The notes beneath the pieces are model-generated. The model was not told the DNA's origin. It saw only the letters and a list, made by a program, of their open reading frames with translations, and ran no database searches. Below, one piece after another: positions 58,341 through 64,000 of a DNA stretch of 64,000 nucleotides (positions are counted from its first letter, which is position 1; each line of letters opens with the position of its first letter). A program made the translations under genes and the position numbers. This DNA comes from Diphasiastrum complanatum (lineage: Eukaryota; Streptophyta; Lycopodiopsida; Lycopodiales; Lycopodiaceae), in contig CM055099.1 of assembly GCA_029204225.1 (NCBI GenBank), positions 43,120,150 to 43,184,149 on the forward strand. The letters are read 5' to 3'.

Positions 58341-60445
58341 GATTCTGAAACGTACGAATAGAAACACACAACACATTATCTCGTTTGTTTCTTATGATCT
58401 TCATGAAAGCTCGCAAATCTATTTCAAGAATAGTGTTGGCTTGGCTGTGGCTGTGGCTGGATAGAACATAGAAAAGATACGCCTTGTTTTCGAAGATGTA
58501 GTTGAACTGTGTGGTGAAGGCAGCTCGCCTTTTTAGTGATTGCTTGAGAAATTCTGTGAAGATTGCTTATGGCTAAGTCTGTATGTTTCAAGCTATTTTG
58601 AACAAGTTGAAGATGCTGATATTTTTGTTTCGCTTGTCTCAGCTGCTTACAGATTGTCAAAATCAGATGCCATCAGTCATTCTTCATTTTGTTTCATTTT
58701 TTGAAGAGTTTTTCAGTATTTCCACAGGCGTTACATTGCTCTAGCACAATCTAAAAGAGTTTCATAAATATGCTTCCATGTTTGGACCGACACTATCGAA
58801 ACCGCCAAAGATTTGAATTATACTATTTGATTTATCCACAAATGTACAAATCTGACAGAAATCCAGCCACATCAAAAGTAGGACAAGCTCAAATCGTGAA
58901 ACAGGTGCCAGTGTCTAAACCTTATTTAGAGACATAAATTACAGAAAGAGTTTGGTAATGATTCTTGCATAATCAATATATATGCTTTATTCACTCATTG
59001 TGACAGGTCACAGGACACAGAACAAGAGTTTAGGTCAACAAAAAGAATTATTTTAAGCGTTTTGGAGATGAAAGTTCAAGCGTTTTGGATATCAGGTGCA
59101 TCAATCCAGAACATAAGGTTAAGTCACCAAAATGAATCAATCCAAGGATATGCTTAAGAGATTTCAGTTGCCCAATTTTTTAAGAGTGAATAAATAAATA
59201 TCTTCTAGGAAAACCAAACATTCATTTTTGTTTACAGCTAAAAAATAAATGTTTGGTTGTTTATTGTTTCTTGAGGGTTTATTCACCATTTAATTTTTGT
59301 TTAGTTTGATGATAGAGATATAGTGATCAACTCACAAACAAGAAACTTAAAAATTTGCCACATGGATAGCAAGAGGGATATATCTAATTTGTCTCTTGAC
59401 AAGGCTTGGCCGAAGTAGTTCATGTTTCACTTGAGAGGAAAGAGCTATGAGAATCCTTGATAATAAGAACCATCCCTTTCTCAGTGGGAAATTGCAACTT
59501 TTCCAATAGTCTTATAAACAAGCACAAAATTGTCAAATGCCAAAATTGACAAATTATTTACAGTTAAAATGCACAAAATTGTCAAATGCCAAAATTGATA
59601 AATTATTTACAGTTTAAAATAATTTACAGTTTATTACATTAAATTTATAGAGAGGATAATTTTCTTGTGGTAAATCTTAAGGTATATATTAAAGGATGAT
59701 ATTTATGTTGTGAACACATTTGGGTTTTGTTATTGAAATTTGGAAGAGATATAATTGTGGAGGACATTCTTCTAAGGGAAGACTAAACAAGATTATCATA
59801 TATACTTATATAAGATAATACTTTGTGTTGAAACTTAGGAAGAACAACTCCATATGTTAAAGAGCATGCCTAATTAAATATCTGATACAAGCATTTATTT
59901 TTACAATTTCACTTTATAAGCTTTGTCATGAAGTGGTATTCGATCTTGACATGTGTATCTTTTGACGAGTTTGAGCATAAAAATGTGTTTCTATTCTACG
60001 TCATTTTAGATTGCAACTACTTTTTTCTAAAAATTGAATGCTCCTTCAACTTTGAATGTGCCCATGCATGACAATGCTTACTTTGATTCAATCACTTTGT
60101 TTGAAATGAACTTATACAAGGAGATCATGACAAAGTTTGCCTCAGAGTGAAAGAATAATTCACATGCCTGAAAATGATAAGCAGTATACTACGTATTTAG
60201 AAAATTGGTGTTTTGTTCGAGCTCATCGCAAAGTGACACATCAACTTAAAAAGCATGTAATCACAATAGCTTAATGCTTCTCAACAAAACTAGAGAAAAG
60301 ACGACAAGAGTGGCTGTCCTAGTGAACTGGTAGTTGTGAGACCCAATCTCAAATCTTGATCTGTGCTTGGAAAATGTGTAAAATGAAAGAGACATAACAT
60401 AGCTGCCATAGTCTTGGATCTCCGTGAGAGTGTGGATTATGTATT
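58341..60445. other. intergenic; short tandem duplication at about 59,520-59,625
   Basis: A 50-base unit (GCACAAAATTGTCAAATGCC, then AAAATTGA and AAATTATTTACAGTT) occurs twice in tandem. No gene is recognised. Confidence 0.6.
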
Positions 60446-60574
60446 AGGTAATGGTCATTGGGAGGGCCATTACCATAAATAATTGGGGACCCGAACAGCT
60501 AGTGGCGGAGGCCACGAGCTGCTCGGGGGACCAAATTATTCATGGTAATGGCCCGACCAATTGGCCATTACCTG
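60446..60574. mobile_element. small palindromic MITE-like element, copy 2
   Basis: The left arm begins GGTAATGGTCATTGGGAGGG and the right arm ends TTGGCCATTACC. The two ~60-base arms pair over GGTAATGG...CCATTACCAT, AATAATTTGG-GACC and the GCAGCT/AGCTGC centre, with about 10 bases between. It is the second member of the family at 55,891-56,014. Confidence 0.7.
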
Positions 60575-60647
60575 ACGTAATTGAGATTCGCCAAATTTTT
60601 TTATGCTCTGTAACTATATCTCTTTCTTTTCTCTCCATGCCCACGCA

Positions 60648-60649
<2 letters not shown>

Positions 60650-60706
<57 letters not shown>

Positions 60707-60942
60707 AGCACGCTGTCTCTCTCTCACCAGTGCACTCTCTCCTCTCTCTCAATAGCGCTCTCTCTCCTCTCTCAACAGACTCTCTCCCCTCTCTCTCACT
60801 AGCGCTCTCTCTCTCTCTCTCTCTCTCAGCACACACTCTCTCCTCTCTCTCAGCAGCACTCTTCTCTCTCTCAGCAGCACTCTTCTCTCTCTCAGCAACG
60901 CTCTCTCCTCTCACAACAACGCTCTCTTTCTCTCAACAAGCG

Positions 60943-61027
<85 letters not shown>
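60650..61027. repeat. CT-rich microsatellite field
   Basis: Uninterrupted (CT)n at about 60,650-60,702 and about 60,941-61,027 is separated by degenerate CTCTCTCAGCA-type units. The long frames across it on both strands (SLSLSL / ERERER) are artefacts. Confidence 0.95.
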
Positions 61028-61029
<2 letters not shown>

Positions 61030-61059
61030 ACCAAACAAGAAGATTAAAGTATTTAACAT

Positions 61060-61600
61060 AATACCGAAGAACGGCAAAAATGAATTAAACTATCCAAAAG
61101 CTAAGTAAAACTTAGAATAGTAAGCTAATTACTTAAAACTAACTGTCCGATGTAAATTAGTAACTAAAAAGTAAGCTAATTACTCAAAACCAACTGCGTG
61201 ATGCAAATCACTAACTAAAATAGAACCAGTAATAGGTAATGCGGTAAGCTTTGAAGCAGCCGCTCCTGCAAACTGAGCTCGTCGAAGAATTGAAACCGCT
61301 TGTGAACGTTGTAATGCTATAGAAATACGCTGACGGTAGAAAGAAACAATGACGGAAGGTAAGGTAATGCTTTGTCTCTGAAGTTTCACCATAAGCTCCG
61401 CACATAAACATAAAAAAAACATTAAATTTCTTGTGAAGACAACCGTGGTGCGTGAGATGCAGTGGCCCTTTGCGTGATGGAAGAAGGACGAAGGAGGTCA
61501 TGACGATGGCCTAGTCTATAACTAAAGGGGAGCCCACACTTAAGATGGCCTAGTCCATAGTAATACAATTGCAATAAGTGGAACCAACTAGCTGGTCTTA
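61060..61600. other. near-duplicate 52-bp repeats; no confident gene
   Basis: GTAAGCTAATTACTTAAAAC (about 61,119) and GTAAGCTAATTACTCAAAAC (about 61,171) start two diverged copies of a ~50-base unit. Minus-strand frames at 61,180-61,501 show no recognisable domain. Confidence 0.45.
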
Positions 61601-61769
61601 GCAAACTTGAGAGGGCCAGCTAGGTTTTTGTTGCGGAACTAACAAAACAAGCTCGAGCCGATTCTATTTTTTGTTTTTTGTTTTCCTCGTCTCATTGGGT
61701 GATGCCATGTCAAATCGGAGTAGCGTGTTTGCACCACCACTGCAACGAAACTATGGCCATCTCCCTTTT

Positions 61770-61878
61770 TTTTTTATACAACTTGGAGTATATGTAAGGA
61801 AGGATTCCTTCCTTGGATCTTTTTTTATATACAACTTGGAGTATATGTAAGCAAGGATTCCTTCGTTGGATCTTTTGT
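61770..61878. repeat. tandem duplication, unit about 54 bp
   Basis: The unit TATACAACTTGGAGTATATG plus AAGGATTCCTTCNTTGGATC occurs twice, with only a few differences. Confidence 0.9.
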
Positions 61879-62049
61879 CGTTAAAGGGAGCTCTGCATCC
61901 ATGGCCGCCGATGGTGACCACCGACAGCTTCAACCAGCGCTCCCTTCTCTTTTACGCTGTCAGCTACTTTTCAGATGCCCTCGTCATCTTCCATAGTCTT
62001 TTACTGGACACCTTTTTCTAATTCTCTGCATTATCCTTGTGTTATTGCA

Positions 62050-62480
62050 CACTCCATATTTGATCAATGAGTAAGATAATGGCCGATTAATCTTGTAATA
62101 TTGCCCTAGATCTTTGATCAATCTTAAGTTAGCACTCTTTATTGTTGTGTTATTGCGCTCGATCTTTTATCAATCATTAAGTTGATTAATAGTCGATTAT
62201 TGATGTGTTGTTGCACTGGATCTTGAATCAATCATTAAGTCAATGGTCGATTGTTTTTGTGTTTTTGCCACTCGATCTTTGATGAATTAAGAAGTTAATA
62301 GCTGATCGTTCTTTTGTTATTGCCATTCGATCTTTGATCAATTAATAAGTTGATCCTCCATTATTCGTATGTTATTGCACTAGAACTTTTGACCAACGAA
62401 TGTGTTAATAGTCGATTATTCTTGTGTTATTGCTACCCGATCTTTGATCAATCATTAAGTTAATGGTCGATGGTCGGTTG
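62050..62480. repeat. degenerate ~60-bp minisatellite, about 7 copies
   Basis: The unit contains GTTATTGC(A/C)C, TCGATCTTTGATCAATCATT, AAGTTAATNGTCGATTATTC and TTGTGTTATTG. At least seven diverged copies run in the same direction. Confidence 0.88.
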
Positions 62481-63270
62481 TCGATTGTGCTTTCACGACA
62501 AGCAGGAATCTGCACCAATTTTCAATGCTATCTGCGTACCTAGCATCTTGCTTTTGCTTGCTTCAGGGGCCGGGCCCGCCCCTTTGCATTTTCAGCCACT
62601 GAGCTTTAAGATATTATTGCTTTTTGCCATGCTTTATCATATTTGTCAAAACAATCTAGAGCGAAGTTGATTTGGTGCTTCTTCAGCCGCAGCAGCGGCA
62701 TGTCTTTTTCTGAAAGCTGGAAAGCGTGACTCTTCAAAAGGAAATGATGGTGATAAAAAGGCTTAACGTCACCGAAATAAGACAAAGAATTGAAGTGGGA
62801 CTATGATTTTTTATAGGGAGAATTTTATAAACACATTATAGGTGAAAGGAGTTATTTGTGAAAGGAAAAATGGAATCAGGATCAGAGGTGAGAGTATGAT
62901 TCCTCAAATCAAACATGAAATTAGGATTCGCATGTTATAGCGTTGTCAACATTACATCACGTACTCGCTCGCTTAGCTTTTGACTGATGTGGCGAGCATT
63001 TTCTTGTGCTGCATTTGTGATAGTGGTCAATATACCAGAGCAGCCGATGCAGAAGCCCACACCGGTCAGCAAAATGCTTGCTTCATCAATAACTTTTTCT
63101 AGAACTCACAGATTAAGGTATTAAAATTTAAGACGCGTTGTCAGATTAAAAGCCTACTTATGAAGATTCTTCAAACTATATTACTTGACGAAAAAAACCT
63201 TTTAAGCTCTTATGCACTTTCCCAGTTGAATCGAATTTAAGACAGCGAAATTTTGTCTTTCTGAGGACTA
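62481..63270. other. no recognised gene
   Basis: No domain, repeat or structural motif was identified. Composition is mixed, with a GC-rich patch near 62,567. Confidence 0.5.
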
Positions 63271-63274
63271 AACT

Positions 63275-63723
63275 GTGAGACAGAGATACAGAGTTCTAGC
63301 CTCTACAGTCTTTTCTCTTGTTCAGCTATGGTTGGAACCTGTTTGCGCCTTCCCATCAGGCAGATTTGGACGACAACGTTCTGTGGTGACGCATTCCATC
63401 CATGCAATCTCTTCCTGCTCACAATGTCCTGTCACCAAAAGAAATGTTTTTGGAGACCTGCTTACATTTCTAGATTTAACATAGAGTGAGATGGTGATGC
63501 TCTTGTGGCGTGTCTTTTCTGCAGGAGAAAGAAACAGACATATGGCTTCGTGAAGGAAGCATCTTCGGCTCCGACTTCTAGCATAGTTGATCCTGTGGAG
63601 GAGATTCTATCAGTAGAACATCCAATGGAACCTCCAGATGACAATAAGCCGATTCGCTGCCCCGCTTCCAGAACCCTGTATCGTACATGTCAGTGCCTAC
63701 ACTTGCTCCTGCAAAAGAGTTGA
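63275..63723 (+). CDS. possible exon(s) of a gene, unrecognised
   Basis: From 63,525 the sequence after a good acceptor (TCTTTTCTGCAG|GAGAAAG) is open to 63,723. It reads KKQTYGFVKEASSAPTSSIV, EEILSVEHPMEPPDDNKPIR and CPASRT. An earlier frame (63,275-63,484) could be a preceding exon. The composition looks protein-coding, but no family is recognised and the rest may lie beyond the window. Confidence 0.3.
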
Positions 63724-64000
63724 ATAGAAAACATCTTTCGCTCTCGTCTTACAGGCCGAAAATTCTACTTTTTCTTTGCCAGTGATTTGCTTTGCTGTAC
63801 TCAAAAAATAATTGATTAAATGTTTGTCGTTCGGTATCATAATATCATATGTAGATCTTCTTGTGCCAGCCTTGCATAAATCTTTGGAAATTTGGTATTA
63901 CGATTACGTTTCTGACGTTCTGTGATGGGAATCAAGTGTAAGCAAAGTGCCGTGTATATTCATAGATACTAAAAAATGAGTAAAACTGATGGCAGCGAGA

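Noticed and set aside
61180-61501. Minus-strand frames MFFLCLCAELMVKLQ and MTSFVLLPSRKGP as a gene
   Set aside because: They overlap in different frames, lack recognisable motifs and adjoin low-complexity DNA.

Overview
This is nuclear DNA from a seed plant, most likely an angiosperm; the order cannot be fixed from this window. The evidence is spliced genes of plant type, Ty1/copia retroelements primed by initiator tRNA-Met, AT-rich intergenic DNA, and unusually many long (GA/CT)n microsatellites. Nothing suggests an organellar, bacterial or viral genome. Only three genes look intact: (1) ornithine delta-aminotransferase (OAT), minus strand, 10 exons, 23,369-30,506; (2) an F-box/LysM protein, plus strand, 2 exons, 37,883-42,286; (3) the small p12 subunit (POLD4) of DNA polymerase delta, plus strand, 2 exons, 57,313-58,340. 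In all three the exons join to an open frame divisible by three (492, 234 and 127 residues).

Layout. 1-5.7 kb holds broken copia pieces in both orientations, a repeat array built on CCGAAGGTGCC, and a perfect 23-bp hairpin at a copia breakpoint. 6.2-6.8 kb is a frameshifted piece of a plasma-membrane-type (P2B) Ca2+-ATPase gene. 8.4-14.9 kb is a nearly full-length, inactivated minus-strand copia element with two LTRs; one LTR carries a 73-nt tRNA-like cloverleaf that the other lacks. 14.9-15.5 kb is an LTR-like remnant. 15.5-23.3 kb is gene-poor and very AT-rich, and contains a decayed 2.5-kb inverted repeat (18,188-20,686).

23.4-30.8 kb is OAT with its promoter: two CACGTG boxes, an overlapping upstream ORF and a probable GC-AG first intron. 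30.8-37.8 kb contains a 73-bp tandem repeat, an unrecognised decayed reading frame and a possible SINE. The F-box/LysM gene follows. 42.3-57.3 kb is mainly repeats: a hAT-type MITE with 17-bp terminal inverted repeats inserted near a copia remnant, another 31-bp hairpin, a LINE-like fragment, a copia fragment with an internal deletion joining integrase to reverse transcriptase, an unrecognised spliced coding fragment, and the longest GA tracts. POLD4 follows, then minisatellites, a second copy of a small palindromic MITE family, and a possible exon at the right edge.

The three genes do not form a pathway. OAT is mitochondrial arginine/ornithine-proline metabolism, the F-box/LysM protein is probably an SCF ubiquitin-ligase adaptor, and p12 belongs to the replicative polymerase. 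The most distinctive signals are structural: the tRNA-like LTR insert, the giant inverted repeat, the OAT GC-AG intron with its uORF, and the small palindromic elements. No unmistakably new multi-gene system is visible. All identifications are by eye; no database search was run.
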